A stretch of DNA of 64,000 nt, from positions 248,001 through 312,000 of the forward strand of contig NZ_MUHW01000001.1 in NCBI RefSeq assembly GCF_002007235.1, written 5' to 3'. The DNA comes from Oribacterium sp. C9. GTDB taxonomy: Bacteria; Bacillota; Clostridia; Lachnospirales; Lachnospiraceae. Under the pieces are notes generated by a model that was not told where the DNA came from, did no database searches, and was given only the letters and a program-made list of their open reading frames with translations. A program made the position numbers and the translations under genes. Shown in pieces: positions 8,575 through 17,532 of the stretch (position 1 is its first letter; the number at the start of each line of letters is the position of its first letter).

Positions 8575-9555
8575 ATGAAAGTACTTATTACCGGAGTCAC
8601 CAGTTTTCTTGGTGTATATACAGCACTCCAGCTTTTAGGGGAAGATCATGAGGTGATCGGGGCAGTAAGACCCGGAAGTAAAAACGAAGCTGTTCTGGAT
8701 GAAAGAGGTATAACCAAGTATTCCAACTACAGGACAGTCTACATGGATTTTGATGAGCTGCCGGATGCAGAGTGTGGCGAGGAGCATTTTGCCGAGTTTG
8801 TTGAAAAGTCGGGAGACGGCGGCAAGGTCATCGACGCGTGGATCCATTTCGCTTGGGATGGCATCGGATCTGCGGGAAGAGAGAACACAGACATTCAGAT
8901 TCAGAACATTGAAAATGCTAAAAAAGCCTATATCATGGCGAAGCTCCTGGGAGCAAAGAAGTTTATCTTTGCAGGCTCACAGGCGGAGTATGGAGACGGT
9001 AATCACCGCTCTCCGAGACCTATAAGTCCATATGGCAAAGCAAAGCGTGCCTTCGGACGCTGGGCGACAGAGCAGAGTCTCCTTGGTCAGATCTATGACA
9101 AGGATGCCATGCAGTTCATCCATATGCGTATCTTCAGCGTGTATGGAGACGGAGACCACAAGACCAGTCTCGTCAACACGGTACTTAAGGGCTCCATCAA
9201 GAAGACTCCTGTAGTACTTGGACCATGCGTACAGAGATGGAACTATCTTGAGGTTCGTGACTGTGCCAGAGCCATAAGCATTCTCATTGAATCAAACGAT
9301 ACACGCACAGATGTATATGATATAGCAGGAAGCGATTCCAGAGTGCTGAAAAAGTATGTTCAGGCTATGAATGAGATAGCCGGTGGCGGAGCGGAGCTTG
9401 AATTTGGCATGCGAAGCAACAACGCTGAGGGCGGTTTCAGCATGTCGCCTGAGATCCTTAAGCTGCAGAGGCTTGGATTCAAGCAGGAGATCTCATTTGA
9501 AGATGGAATCGGTGAGCTGGTTGAAAAGAAGCGCATGGAGCTTGAAGCCGGCTGA
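8575..9555 (+). CDS. NAD(P)-dependent sugar-nucleotide epimerase/reductase (extended SDR)
   Basis: A 326-residue extended short-chain dehydrogenase/reductase. The N-terminal nucleotide-binding loop is GVTSFLG (GxxxxxG type), and the active-site motif is Y-G-K-A-K in ISPYGKAKRAF (YxxxK), preceded by the catalytic Ser in FAGSQAEYG. The C-terminal half is typical of enzymes acting on nucleoside-diphosphate sugars. A hydrophilic insertion around residues 66-86 lengthens one loop. The ATG has GAGGGGA upstream. It follows the ThDP gene by 59 bp, so a reduction or epimerisation step on the same sugar nucleotide is likely; the exact substrate cannot be named. Confidence 0.85.
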   Translation: MKVLITGVTSFLGVYTALQLLGEDHEVIGAVRPGSKNEAVLDERGITKYSNYRTVYMDFDELPDAECGEEHFAEFVEKSGDGGKVIDAWIHFAWDGIGSAGRENTDIQIQNIENAKKAYIMAKLLGAKKFIFAGSQAEYGDGNHRSPRPISPYGKAKRAFGRWATEQSLLGQIYDKDAMQFIHMRIFSVYGDGDHKTSLVNTVLKGSIKKTPVVLGPCVQRWNYLEVRDCARAISILIESNDTRTDVYDIAGSDSRVLKKYVQAMNEIAGGGAELEFGMRSNNAEGGFSMSPEILKLQRLGFKQEISFEDGIGELVEKKRMELEAG

Positions 9556-9569
9556 AAGTAAGATTAATG

Positions 9570-9609
9570 AAGCCCTGATGGCGGATTTTCGTCCGCTGTC
9601 AGGGCTTTT
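9570..9609 (+). terminator. Intrinsic terminator between the SDR and methyltransferase genes
   Basis: A long stem with AAGCCCTGA (9570-9578) pairing TCAGGGCTT, extended inward by TGGCGGA/TCCGCTG with two wobble pairs, loop TTTTCG, followed by TTTTG. It should stop or thin transcription inside what otherwise reads as one operon. Confidence 0.8.
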
Positions 9610-9633
9610 GACTAGAAGAATAGAGAGAATGAT

Positions 9634-11007
9634 ATGAACATGAAATGTATAGCCTGCGGGCATGAAATAAAGAAGCTTATGACGGTTGAGAACATGCCTG
9701 CAAGTGCACAGAATATACCGAATGAAACTGAGCTGAAGGACGATCATCCTGTTACACTTGATCTCTGTCAGTGCCCTGAATGCGGTCTCGTACAGTTCGA
9801 CTGCGAGCCGGTTGAATATTATAAGGATGTTATACGTGCCGGAGGCGGCACCAGAACTATGACCAGGCTCAGGCATGAGGAGTACGCAAGGCTTCTCGAG
9901 TATATGCAGGAGTATGGGATCAAAGGCAGAAATATAGTGGAAGTGGGCTGCGGAAGAGGCGAGTTCCTGAGGATGTGGCAGAATCTCGATGAGGATAAGG
10001 ATGGAGCCAAGGCTCTTTCCGGTGACAGGGAGAAGGACCCGCTGTCTGGACAGCCAAAGGCAGCAGCCATCAGACTTACGGGAATCGAGCACAAGAAGGA
10101 GCTGGTGGAAGAAGCTGAAAAGATCCGAACTGAGACAGAGTGTCAGGATATGGGAAATACGTTTATGACATCAAAAGAAGAGACAGCCGAATCAGATAGT
10201 GATAGCCGGATCAGAAGAACTAAAGCTTCGGACAGGATCGATTATCAGGTTGTCGAAGGCTTTGCTGAAGGGGATTACAAAATTCCAAACGGACCCTTCG
10301 ACGCCTTTGTACAGTTCAACTTCCTCGAGCATCAGCCGAATCCAAAGGATATGCTGCAGAACATCAGAAAGAATCTGAAAGAGAAGGCCCTTGGACTGGT
10401 CACTGTTCCGAGCTTCGAGTACATCCTTAAGTACAACGGATACTATGAGCTTCTTCGTGATCATATAGCGAACTATACTGAGTTTACGCTTCAAAAGCTC
10501 TTTCAGGATAACGGGTTCGAAGTGCTCGAGATGCGTACAGTGAACAGAGATACCATCGAGATAATAGTGAAAAAGGCTGAGCCGGAGGAGCTTACAAAGC
10601 TCTGCTATAACGGAGCACTTATCGATGTATCTGCATTGAAGGAAAGCTACGAAAGACTGGATAAAGAGGTCAATGCTCATATAGAACATCTCACAGAGGC
10701 CGGAAAGACCATGGCTGTCTGGGGAGCCAGTCATCAGGGCTTCACTCTTGCTGCGACCACAAAGCTCGGAGGAAAGGTGAAGTACATCATCGATTCCGCG
10801 AAATTCAAGCAGGGAAGATACGCGCCTGCATCACATATACCTATCGTTTCGCCGGAACATTTCCACGAAGAAAAGGTGGATGAGATACTTATAGTGGCTC
10901 CGGGATACACAGACGAGATCGCCTCCATCATCAGCGAGAAATACGGAAAAGATGTAAAGATACTTGTCCTGAAGACCGACAAGATAGAGGAATATGCAGC
11001 CGACTGA
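9634..11007 (+). CDS. Zinc-ribbon C-methyltransferase for sugar nucleotides
   Basis: Three-part architecture of the deoxysugar C-3 methyltransferases (TylC3/NovU type). An N-terminal zinc-binding domain has C5-x2-C8 and C47-x2-C50. A SAM-binding domain has motif I VEVGCGRGEF (about 103-112) and NFLEHQPNP further on. The C-terminal domain holds AVWGASHQGFT (about 363-373) and a PASHIPIVSPE segment. Between motif I and the rest of the SAM fold lies a polar insertion of about 85 residues (roughly 120-205) that the family lacks. The reaction would be methylation of the carbon next to a 4-keto group. It fits the ThDP/SDR/alcohol-dehydrogenase neighbourhood as a branched-chain sugar step. The ATG at 9634 has TAGAGAGA upstream. 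Confidence 0.85.
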   Translation: MNMKCIACGHEIKKLMTVENMPASAQNIPNETELKDDHPVTLDLCQCPECGLVQFDCEPVEYYKDVIRAGGGTRTMTRLRHEEYARLLEYMQEYGIKGRNIVEVGCGRGEFLRMWQNLDEDKDGAKALSGDREKDPLSGQPKAAAIRLTGIEHKKELVEEAEKIRTETECQDMGNTFMTSKEETAESDSDSRIRRTKASDRIDYQVVEGFAEGDYKIPNGPFDAFVQFNFLEHQPNPKDMLQNIRKNLKEKALGLVTVPSFEYILKYNGYYELLRDHIANYTEFTLQKLFQDNGFEVLEMRTVNRDTIEIIVKKAEPEELTKLCYNGALIDVSALKESYERLDKEVNAHIEHLTEAGKTMAVWGASHQGFTLAATTKLGGKVKYIIDSAKFKQGRYAPASHIPIVSPEHFHEEKVDEILIVAPGYTDEIASIISEKYGKDVKILVLKTDKIEEYAAD

Positions 11008-11040
11008 TAAAATTTTTTGCAGATGGTTTATGCAAATAGA

Positions 11041-11046
11041 TATAAT
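11041..11046 (+). promoter_or_regulatory. Perfect -10 hexamer before the alcohol dehydrogenase gene
   Basis: TATAAT lies 62 bp before the ATG. A TTTGCA 19 bp upstream is a poor, widely spaced -35 candidate. It may be an internal promoter. Confidence 0.35.
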
Positions 11047-11108
11047 TGCCCCGGTGTTCCCGGTTAAGTAAGAATATCGAATACATGATTTAATGACAGG
11101 AAGTAATA

Positions 11109-12350
11109 ATGAAAGCACTTGTTTTAAAGGGAAGAGGAAAAATCGCATATATAGATAAGGCAGAACCGAAGCTTCTGGAGGAGCATGGGGTTCTTCTTGA
11201 GCCTGTACTGGTATCTCCATGCACTTCGGATGTTCACACCATATGGCAGGGAAGTCCTAAAAGAGATGATCTTACTTTGGGGCATGAAGTGATAGCCAGA
11301 GTGAGAAAAGCCGGAACCGGAGTAAAGGATTTTAAGCCGGGAGAAATAGTTGCGGTATCAGCCATAACCCCTGACTGGAGCCAGCCTGACGTGGATTTGA
11401 ATTATGCCCACGCGGGGCACAACTTCAGCGCTCACATGATAGGAAAGTCCATAGACGGAGCTTTTCAGAGTGTCTTCTATCTTCCGTATGCAGATAAGAA
11501 TCTTGCTCACATCCCTGAAGGCATGAGCCTTGAGGATGCGCTCATGTGCGTTGACGTAGTACAGACAGGATTTACTGCGGTTGAAGAAGCCGGAGTGAAG
11601 AGCGGAGATACAGTGGTGGTCATGGGCATTGGCGCCATAGGTCTTGCTGCCATCATGGGAAGTAAGCTTGCAGGAGCATCGAGGATTTTTGCGGTAGGCT
11701 CCAGAGAAGACAACGTTCGCATAGCAGAATCCATGAGCGATAGAAACTGCCGTGTAGAGGTTCTGAATTACAAGACTCTGAACTGCGACCTCCCTGAAGG
11801 CATGCACCCTCTTGCAAACTCCACCGGTTCATCTGTGGTGAACTACGTGCTTTCGGAGACAGGAACCAAAGGTGCCGATAAGGTGCTCATATGCGGTGGC
11901 AATGACTACAGCTTTCCACAGGCCGTTGATATGGTGAAATACGGTACGGGTGTTGTGGCCAACGTGATGTACTACGGCGCAGACACAGATGTACAGGATG
12001 AGGAATACAGAAATCTCACGAATGATATGAAGGATCCGGACAATGCTTCGCCCGAGACCGATGATCCGAGAGAAAAAAAGAGGACAAATACAGTTATCGA
12101 CTCCATACAGATACCTAAATTCTCCATGGGACGCGGAATGGCAGGAAAGACTCTGAAGTTTTCTCTCAGCAAAGGCGGTCGGGAAAACCTTGAGAGAGTC
12201 ATGAAGCTTATAGGGGAAAACGACCTGCATCCGTCAGTATTTATTACAGAGAGATATTCAGGAATAGACAAGATTGAACAGGCTATATATGACATGAAAG
12301 ACAGGAAAGCCATAAAGATCGCAGTTGAGCTGAACGGTATATCTTGCTAA
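11109..12350 (+). CDS. Zinc-dependent secondary alcohol dehydrogenase (medium-chain, NADP type)
   Basis: The protein follows the Thermoanaerobacter secondary alcohol dehydrogenase pattern closely: VSPCTSDVHT with zinc ligand C38, LGHE with H59, D149 in CVDVVQTGF, ITPDW, the cofactor loop GIGAIG (173-178) and AVGSR with the Ser/Arg pair typical of NADP binding. Two polar inserts (about 207-245 and 295-330) raise the length to 413, against about 352 in the model enzyme. The family reduces small methyl ketones reversibly. Next to a ThDP enzyme that could attach an acetyl group, it may reduce the side-chain ketone of a branched sugar, as YerF does by another fold; this is inference. AGGAAG precedes the ATG. 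Confidence 0.85.
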   Translation: MKALVLKGRGKIAYIDKAEPKLLEEHGVLLEPVLVSPCTSDVHTIWQGSPKRDDLTLGHEVIARVRKAGTGVKDFKPGEIVAVSAITPDWSQPDVDLNYAHAGHNFSAHMIGKSIDGAFQSVFYLPYADKNLAHIPEGMSLEDALMCVDVVQTGFTAVEEAGVKSGDTVVVMGIGAIGLAAIMGSKLAGASRIFAVGSREDNVRIAESMSDRNCRVEVLNYKTLNCDLPEGMHPLANSTGSSVVNYVLSETGTKGADKVLICGGNDYSFPQAVDMVKYGTGVVANVMYYGADTDVQDEEYRNLTNDMKDPDNASPETDDPREKKRTNTVIDSIQIPKFSMGRGMAGKTLKFSLSKGGRENLERVMKLIGENDLHPSVFITERYSGIDKIEQAIYDMKDRKAIKIAVELNGISC

Positions 12351-12484
12351 ACTCATTGGCTGAGTGTACAATCGACTCTGTGCGTCCTGATGGAGGCCAT
12401 GCCTAAAGGTGTAGCTTTTCGGAAGGATAAGATAGTGTATGAAGGATGCATAAATCAGATGATGCATCTTGAGAGGAAAACAAT

Positions 12485-13543
12485 TTGAAAACAATCAGCA
12501 TAGTAGTTCCATGCTACAACGAGGAAGAGAACGTGGTGCCTCTTTACAAGGCCATCAAAGCCATGTTTGAGGAAAGACTGCCTCACTACAAATATGAAAT
12601 CATTTATATAGACAACGATTCCAAGGATAAGACCAGGGAGCTGGTGAGAGGACTCTGTGAAGAAGACAAGGACGTGAAGGCGATCTTCAATGCAAAGAAC
12701 TTCGGACAGTTCAACAGCCCATACTACGGTATGCTCCAGTCAACAGGTGATGCCACCATGCTCATGGCTGCGGACTTCCAGGATCCTGTTGAGATGATCC
12801 CGGAATTCGTAAAGGCATGGGAGGAAGGCTACAAGATAGCCATCGGAGTAAAGACCCGTTCACAGGAAAACCCGCTCATGTACTGGCTGAGAGGCATCTA
12901 CTACAAAGTCATAAAGAAGATGTCATCAGTAGATCAGATCGCTCAGTTCACAGGCTTTGGACTGTATGACAAGGCATTTATCAATGTCATGCGTAATCTG
13001 AACGACCCTACACCGTTTCTTCGTGGAATCGTAGCGGAGCTTGGATTCCGTCGAAAGGAGATTCCGTACACCCAGCCGCGCCGCCGCGCCGGGATAACTC
13101 ACAACAACTGGTACTCACTCTATGATGCCGCCATGCTCAGCTTCACCAGTTACACCAAGGTGGGTCTCAGAGTAGCAGTGTTCTTCGGAGGAATCTGCAG
13201 TGCCATCAGCATGGCCATCGCCATCATCTATCTCATCATGAAGCTCATCTGGTGGGACAGATTCCCGGCAGGTATGGCGCCGATGCTTATAGGTATGCTG
13301 TTTCTGGGCTCCATACAGATCTTCTTCATAGGACTTTTGGGAGAGTATATCCTTTCCATCAACCAGAGGATCATGAAGAGACCGCTGGTAGTAGAGGAGG
13401 AGCGTCTCAATTTCGGAGATGCGCCTAAGTACCGCGGAGTTAAGGATATGGAAAAGAACGTAAATCGCTTTGCGGATCATCAGGTAAATCAGGTATCTGA
13501 AGAAGCCCTCAAAGATGAATCAAATTCCAGAATAGAGAAATAA
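12485..13543 (+). CDS. GT2 glycosyltransferase of the polyprenyl-phosphate (GtrB/DPM1-like) type
   Basis: The start is a TTG at 12485, set by GAGAGG eight bases upstream; no ATG is in frame nearby. The catalytic domain begins at once (ISIVVPCYNEEENV), with MAADFQDP as the metal-binding region and RGIVAELGF. Two C-terminal transmembrane helices (about 222-255 and 262-295) precede EYILSINQRIMKRP. This is the layout of GtrB/ArnC-like enzymes, which load a sugar onto undecaprenyl phosphate for later transfer outside the membrane. A charged tail of about 45 residues follows. It lies 19 bp before the next glycosyltransferase. The GT-C-like proteins at 61.5-64 kb could use such a lipid-linked sugar. 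Confidence 0.87.
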   Translation: MKTISIVVPCYNEEENVVPLYKAIKAMFEERLPHYKYEIIYIDNDSKDKTRELVRGLCEEDKDVKAIFNAKNFGQFNSPYYGMLQSTGDATMLMAADFQDPVEMIPEFVKAWEEGYKIAIGVKTRSQENPLMYWLRGIYYKVIKKMSSVDQIAQFTGFGLYDKAFINVMRNLNDPTPFLRGIVAELGFRRKEIPYTQPRRRAGITHNNWYSLYDAAMLSFTSYTKVGLRVAVFFGGICSAISMAIAIIYLIMKLIWWDRFPAGMAPMLIGMLFLGSIQIFFIGLLGEYILSINQRIMKRPLVVEEERLNFGDAPKYRGVKDMEKNVNRFADHQVNQVSEEALKDESNSRIEK

Positions 13544-13562
13544 GACCGGAGAAAATTCAGTT

Positions 13563-15923
13563 ATGCGTTATAAAGTAGATGTTGCCGTATCCAGAGAAGG
13601 AAAGATCACCTTCCTCGGCTGGGCGTTCGGCAAAGATCCGGAAACTCCGGTGAAATATACAGTCCTCGATGGAGAAGGAAGACCCGTAGAAGGGACCGTA
13701 GTCGAATCTGTGAGACGAGATGAAGTAGCGGAAGCCTTTTTCAAGGACTACGAAAAGGAACACGGTCCGATCAAAAGAGAACTGGGTTATGACATTAACA
13801 CGCCATATAAAAAGGGCGAGACCAGATATATCGTCATCGAAGTGGACGGAAAGACCAGAAAAGTAAAGTTCAACGACCAGATCCTCGAGTCCTTCAATTC
13901 GGTGGCTCATAAAAAAAGAGAAAAGCTCATGGCGCTGTTCCATTGGGAGACCGTGGAGGTTGCCTGGGAATATTTCAGAGACCACGGCTTTCGGGCTCTC
14001 TGGAAAAAATCCGTGCATCGTATAAAGGGCATTCAGGAGGACTACGACTACAACGAGTGGTATAAAAGAGAAAAGGTCACAGAGGAAGAGCTGGAGAAGC
14101 AGAGAAACACGGTCTTTGCGCTTCAGCCGAAGTTCTCTATCGTGATACCTGTCTATGAGACACCGGAGAAGTTCCTTCGGAAGATGCTCGCCTCCATAGA
14201 GAATCAGACCTACGGAAATTTTGAAGTCTGTGTGGCAGATGCGACTCCATATGATAAGTATGGAAAGGCAGATGCAGCGGGTAAGCTTCCAAAGGAAGTG
14301 CTTCAGGAGTTCCACGACAGAGATCAGAGATTCAGATTCAAGGTTCTGGATAGGAATCTCGGCATTTCTGACAATACCAATGCCGCCATTCAGATGGCTG
14401 AAGGGGAGTTCATCGTATTCGCAGATCATGATGATGAGCTTGAGCCAAATGCACTTTTTGAGTGCGCGAAGGCTGTAAACGAACATCCCGATGCAGTGAT
14501 GATCTATTCCGACGAGGACAAGATAGATTTTGAGGACACCTACTACTTCGAGCCTCATTTCAAGAGTGATTTCAATCCTGATCTTCTTCGTTCTGTGAAC
14601 TATGTGTGCCACCTCATGGCATTTAAGAAAGAGCTACTTGAGGCTATAGCCGAGGAGGATGAGGAAGGAAACAAGGTTTACGAGCGTAAGGCATATGACG
14701 GAGCTCAGGACCATGACCTCATACTGAGAGCAGTCGAAAAGGCTCAGGAGATGGAAAGAGAAAAAACCGGAGGAGACCTGTCGAAGCTTAGTGATTCCGA
14801 CAGAAAGCTTCTCAAGGAAGGTCGATTCACCAGCTCGAATATCTGTCATATACAGAAGTCTCTCTATCACTGGAGATCACATCAGGCGTCCACAGCACAG
14901 CATCCGGAGGCAAAACTTTATGCCTTTGATGCCGGAGCAAGAGCAGTATATGATCACTGCAAGAGACTGGGACTTCCTGTAAAGAAGGTGGAGAAGGGGA
15001 TAACCTACGGCTTCTATCACACGGTTTATGAGAACACTCAGCCGCTGATCTCGGTCATCATCCCTAACAAGGATCATACGGCTGATCTCGATAAGGCGAT
15101 TCAGTCCCTTGCAGGCAGTAACTACAAGAATCTTGAGTTCATTGTGGTAGAGAACAATTCCGATCAGGAAGAGACCTGGAAGTATTATGAGGATATCCAG
15201 AAGCAGTATCCTACAGTACGTGTTGTGAAGTGGAAGGGTTCCTTTAATTATTCCGCTATCAACAACTTCGGTGTTAAGTTCTCGAGAGGAGAATATATTC
15301 TCTTCCTCAACAACGACATCGAGCTTATAGAGCCGGATTCTATCGACGAGATGATAGGTTATGTGCAGCGTGAAGACGTGGGAATCTGCGGTGCGAGACT
15401 CCTGTATCCTGATGAAGACATACAACATGCCGGAGTCATCATGGGAATGGGTGGAATCGCCGGAGCAGCATTTGTCCGTACCCACGATGCAGAGCTTTCC
15501 TATATGCACAGAGCGAAGTGCGTACAGGACTATTCCTGCGTAACAGCAGCCTGCCTTCTTACAAAGAGAAAGCTCTTTGATGAAGTAGGTGGCTTTACAG
15601 AAGAACTGGCTGTGGCATTCAACGACGTTGATTTCTGCATGAAGATAAGAGCTCTCGGCAAGCTTGTGGTATATAATCCATATGCCAAGTTTTATCACTA
15701 CGAGTCGAAGTCCCGCGGTATGGAAGACACCCCTGAAAAGGTGGCGAGATTCAACAGCGAGATCGTCGAGTTCGCGAAGCGCTGGCCGGAGTGCCTGAGA
15801 TACGGAGATCCGTATTATAACCCAGCCCTTACCTTTATGAAGTCAAACTTCACATTGAAGAACCTCGATAAGGAAGTGGTGGGAGAACCCTTCAGAATGG
15901 ATATTCTGGAAGGCATAGTATAA
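13563..15923 (+). CDS. Large glycosyltransferase with two GT2 domains
   Basis: A 786-residue cytosolic protein. An N-terminal beta-rich domain (about 1-105, with ITFLGWAF) and a basic helical linker precede GT2 domain 1 (about 190-460: FSIVIPVYE, FADHDDE near 286-292, SDEDKID). GT2 domain 2 (about 493-740) has LISVIIPNKDH, FLNNDIELI and NDVDFCMKIR. Tandem GT2 proteins of this sort extend rhamnan-like or O-antigen chains, often adding two sugars. The gene closes the transcript and is followed directly by a strong terminator. A 351-codon antisense frame overlaps it and is a shadow. Confidence 0.9.
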   Translation: MRYKVDVAVSREGKITFLGWAFGKDPETPVKYTVLDGEGRPVEGTVVESVRRDEVAEAFFKDYEKEHGPIKRELGYDINTPYKKGETRYIVIEVDGKTRKVKFNDQILESFNSVAHKKREKLMALFHWETVEVAWEYFRDHGFRALWKKSVHRIKGIQEDYDYNEWYKREKVTEEELEKQRNTVFALQPKFSIVIPVYETPEKFLRKMLASIENQTYGNFEVCVADATPYDKYGKADAAGKLPKEVLQEFHDRDQRFRFKVLDRNLGISDNTNAAIQMAEGEFIVFADHDDELEPNALFECAKAVNEHPDAVMIYSDEDKIDFEDTYYFEPHFKSDFNPDLLRSVNYVCHLMAFKKELLEAIAEEDEEGNKVYERKAYDGAQDHDLILRAVEKAQEMEREKTGGDLSKLSDSDRKLLKEGRFTSSNICHIQKSLYHWRSHQASTAQHPEAKLYAFDAGARAVYDHCKRLGLPVKKVEKGITYGFYHTVYENTQPLISVIIPNKDHTADLDKAIQSLAGSNYKNLEFIVVENNSDQEETWKYYEDIQKQYPTVRVVKWKGSFNYSAINNFGVKFSRGEYILFLNNDIELIEPDSIDEMIGYVQREDVGICGARLLYPDEDIQHAGVIMGMGGIAGAAFVRTHDAELSYMHRAKCVQDYSCVTAACLLTKRKLFDEVGGFTEELAVAFNDVDFCMKIRALGKLVVYNPYAKFYHYESKSRGMEDTPEKVARFNSEIVEFAKRWPECLRYGDPYYNPALTFMKSNFTLKNLDKEVVGEPFRMDILEGIV

Positions 15924-15962
15924 AAGAGAAAGGAGGATGTTCGGCATCCTCCTTTCTCTTTT
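15922..15962 (+). terminator. Very strong intrinsic terminator
   Basis: A perfect stem of about 16-18 bp (AAAGAGAAAGGAGGATG with its complement), loop around TTCGG, ending in TCTTTTCTT. It begins at the stop codon of the tandem GT2 gene. Confidence 0.9.
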
Positions 15963-16030
15963 CTTACCTATTAAGAAAATTCTAATATCATTTTTATGGA
16001 AATTTCTGAAAACGAGAGTATACTTCCATT

Positions 16031-17446
16031 ATGATTAAAGACAACCAACAATTTTTAAACCATTTCCATGTGGTTCTTGACGCGATGGTCATCATAGCAG
16101 CATACGCTCTTTCCTGGTATCTGCTCATAGCATCGCCCATCTTTCCAGAGGGTCATGGAGTACTCCCTCCGGATGTTTATTTCAGAGCACTTATCCCTGT
16201 GGTTCCGGGATACCTGCTCCTTTATTGGGTTTTCCATCTGTACGAACCCAAAAGGACCAGAACAAAAAGAAAAGAGTTCATAAATATAATTGAGGCTAAT
16301 GCTGTTGGCCTCATGCTTTTTGCGTCCGTACTTTTCGCCTTCAGACGTTCAGGATACTTTGCCAACTTCTCGACGAGGATGATCGGAGCCTTCTGCTTCA
16401 TCAACATCCTGATGACGACCGTTGAAAGATTTGGCATCAGATATATCCTTACGAGGATGCGTAGGAACGGCTTCAACCAGAAGCATATCATGCTGGTCGG
16501 ATTTTCAGATGTGTCGGATCAGTTCATAGATGCCTGTAGAAGAAACCCTGACTGGGGTTATAACATTTACGGAATAGTTGATGATATTACAGAGACCGGA
16601 GCCTCCTACAAAGGAGTAAAGATCGTAGGAAAGATAAAGGATCTTGAAAACATTCTCGCAGGAAACACCATAGATGAGATTGCCATAACACTTCCCCTTG
16701 CAGCCTATGAGAAGCTGGGAGGAATAGTTGCGGTCTGCGAGAAGTCAGGCGTACACACCAAGTTCATACCTGATTATAACAATGTCATCCACTCGAAGCC
16801 GGTGACTGAGGATATGGACGGACTTCCTGTTATTAATATAAGAAACGTTCCCCTTACAGACCCTGTAAAGGCAGCAGCAAAACGTGGAATCGACATCATC
16901 GGGGCTGTTTTTGGAATCGTGATCTTCAGTCCTGTGATGCTTGTCGTTGCAGCGCTTATCAAGCTCTCATCCCCGGGACCCATCATCTTCAAACAGGAAA
17001 GAGTCGGGCTTCATAACAAGCCCTTCATGATGTATAAGTTCCGTTCCATGGTAGAGCAGAAGCCGGAGGACGAGAAAAAGGGATGGACTACTCCGGGAGA
17101 TCCGAGAGTTACAAAGATCGGTAAATTTATAAGAAGAACTTCGATAGATGAGCTTCCACAGTTTTTTAACGTGCTTATGGGAAGGATGTCCCTCGTGGGA
17201 CCAAGACCTGAAAGAACACAGTTCGTAGAGATGTTCAGAGAAGAGATACCTCGATATATGGTCAAGCATCAGGTCAGACCGGGCATCACAGGCTGGGCTC
17301 AGGTCAACGGACTTAGAGGAGATACATCGATTCATGAGCGCGTGCGCTATGACATCTGGTATATCGAGAACTGGAGTATGGAGCTGGATATAAAGATCAT
17401 GTTTTTGACCATATTTAAAGGCTTTGTAAATAAAAATGCCTACTGA
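16031..17446 (+). CDS. Polyprenyl glycosylphosphotransferase no. 1 (WbaP/CpsE-type chain initiator)
   Basis: A membrane enzyme of 471 residues that moves a sugar-1-phosphate from a nucleotide sugar to undecaprenyl phosphate, starting a repeat unit. The N-terminal half has about four hydrophobic helices and a Rossmann-like domain (IMLVGFSDVSDQFIDAC). The C-terminal catalytic domain (about 275-471) starts with the re-entrant helix KRGIDIIGAVFGIVIFSP, then KFRSM, RRTSIDELPQFFNVLMG, SLVGPRPE and GITGWAQVNG. The sugar cannot be told. It is the first of three such enzymes in the window, adjacent to the LCP attachment enzyme. The start ATG has only a weak ribosome binding site. Confidence 0.93.
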   Translation: MIKDNQQFLNHFHVVLDAMVIIAAYALSWYLLIASPIFPEGHGVLPPDVYFRALIPVVPGYLLLYWVFHLYEPKRTRTKRKEFINIIEANAVGLMLFASVLFAFRRSGYFANFSTRMIGAFCFINILMTTVERFGIRYILTRMRRNGFNQKHIMLVGFSDVSDQFIDACRRNPDWGYNIYGIVDDITETGASYKGVKIVGKIKDLENILAGNTIDEIAITLPLAAYEKLGGIVAVCEKSGVHTKFIPDYNNVIHSKPVTEDMDGLPVINIRNVPLTDPVKAAAKRGIDIIGAVFGIVIFSPVMLVVAALIKLSSPGPIIFKQERVGLHNKPFMMYKFRSMVEQKPEDEKKGWTTPGDPRVTKIGKFIRRTSIDELPQFFNVLMGRMSLVGPRPERTQFVEMFREEIPRYMVKHQVRPGITGWAQVNGLRGDTSIHERVRYDIWYIENWSMELDIKIMFLTIFKGFVNKNAY

Positions 17447-17482
17447 TTCAGTCTGCGCACAGATAAAGTTTGCCGAATCAGT
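17442..17482 (+). promoter_or_regulatory. Inverted repeat overlapping the LCP promoter
   Basis: ACTGATTC (17442-17449) and GAATCAGT (17475-17482) are perfect complements. The right arm overlaps the last base of the -35 hexamer and the spacer of the promoter at 17470-17498, so it could be an operator; the 25-bp gap makes chance possible. Confidence 0.3.
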
Positions 17483-17498
17483 TTATATGTGATAAAAT
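17470..17498 (+). promoter_or_regulatory. Extended -10 promoter before the LCP gene
   Basis: TTGCCG (17470-17475), a 17-bp spacer and TAAAAT (17493-17498) with TG one base before it. It lies about 35 bp before the LCP start. Sites at 38811 and 63478 share the TGnTAAAAT core. Confidence 0.6.
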
Positions 17499-17532
17499 GC
17501 CGATGTTTTATGAAAAAGATGAGGACTTATAA

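Noticed and set aside
9493-10092. A 199-codon minus-strand frame
   Set aside because: Covers the terminator at 9570 and the zinc-ribbon part of the methyltransferase; a compositional shadow.
13557-14612. A 351-codon open frame on the minus strand
   Set aside because: It lies fully antisense to the tandem GT2 gene, whose motifs are intact; the antisense protein is rich in H/I/L/R/C without motifs, and no ribosome binding site is evident.
14877-15698. A 273-codon minus-strand frame
   Set aside because: Shadow of the second GT2 domain of the gene on the + strand.
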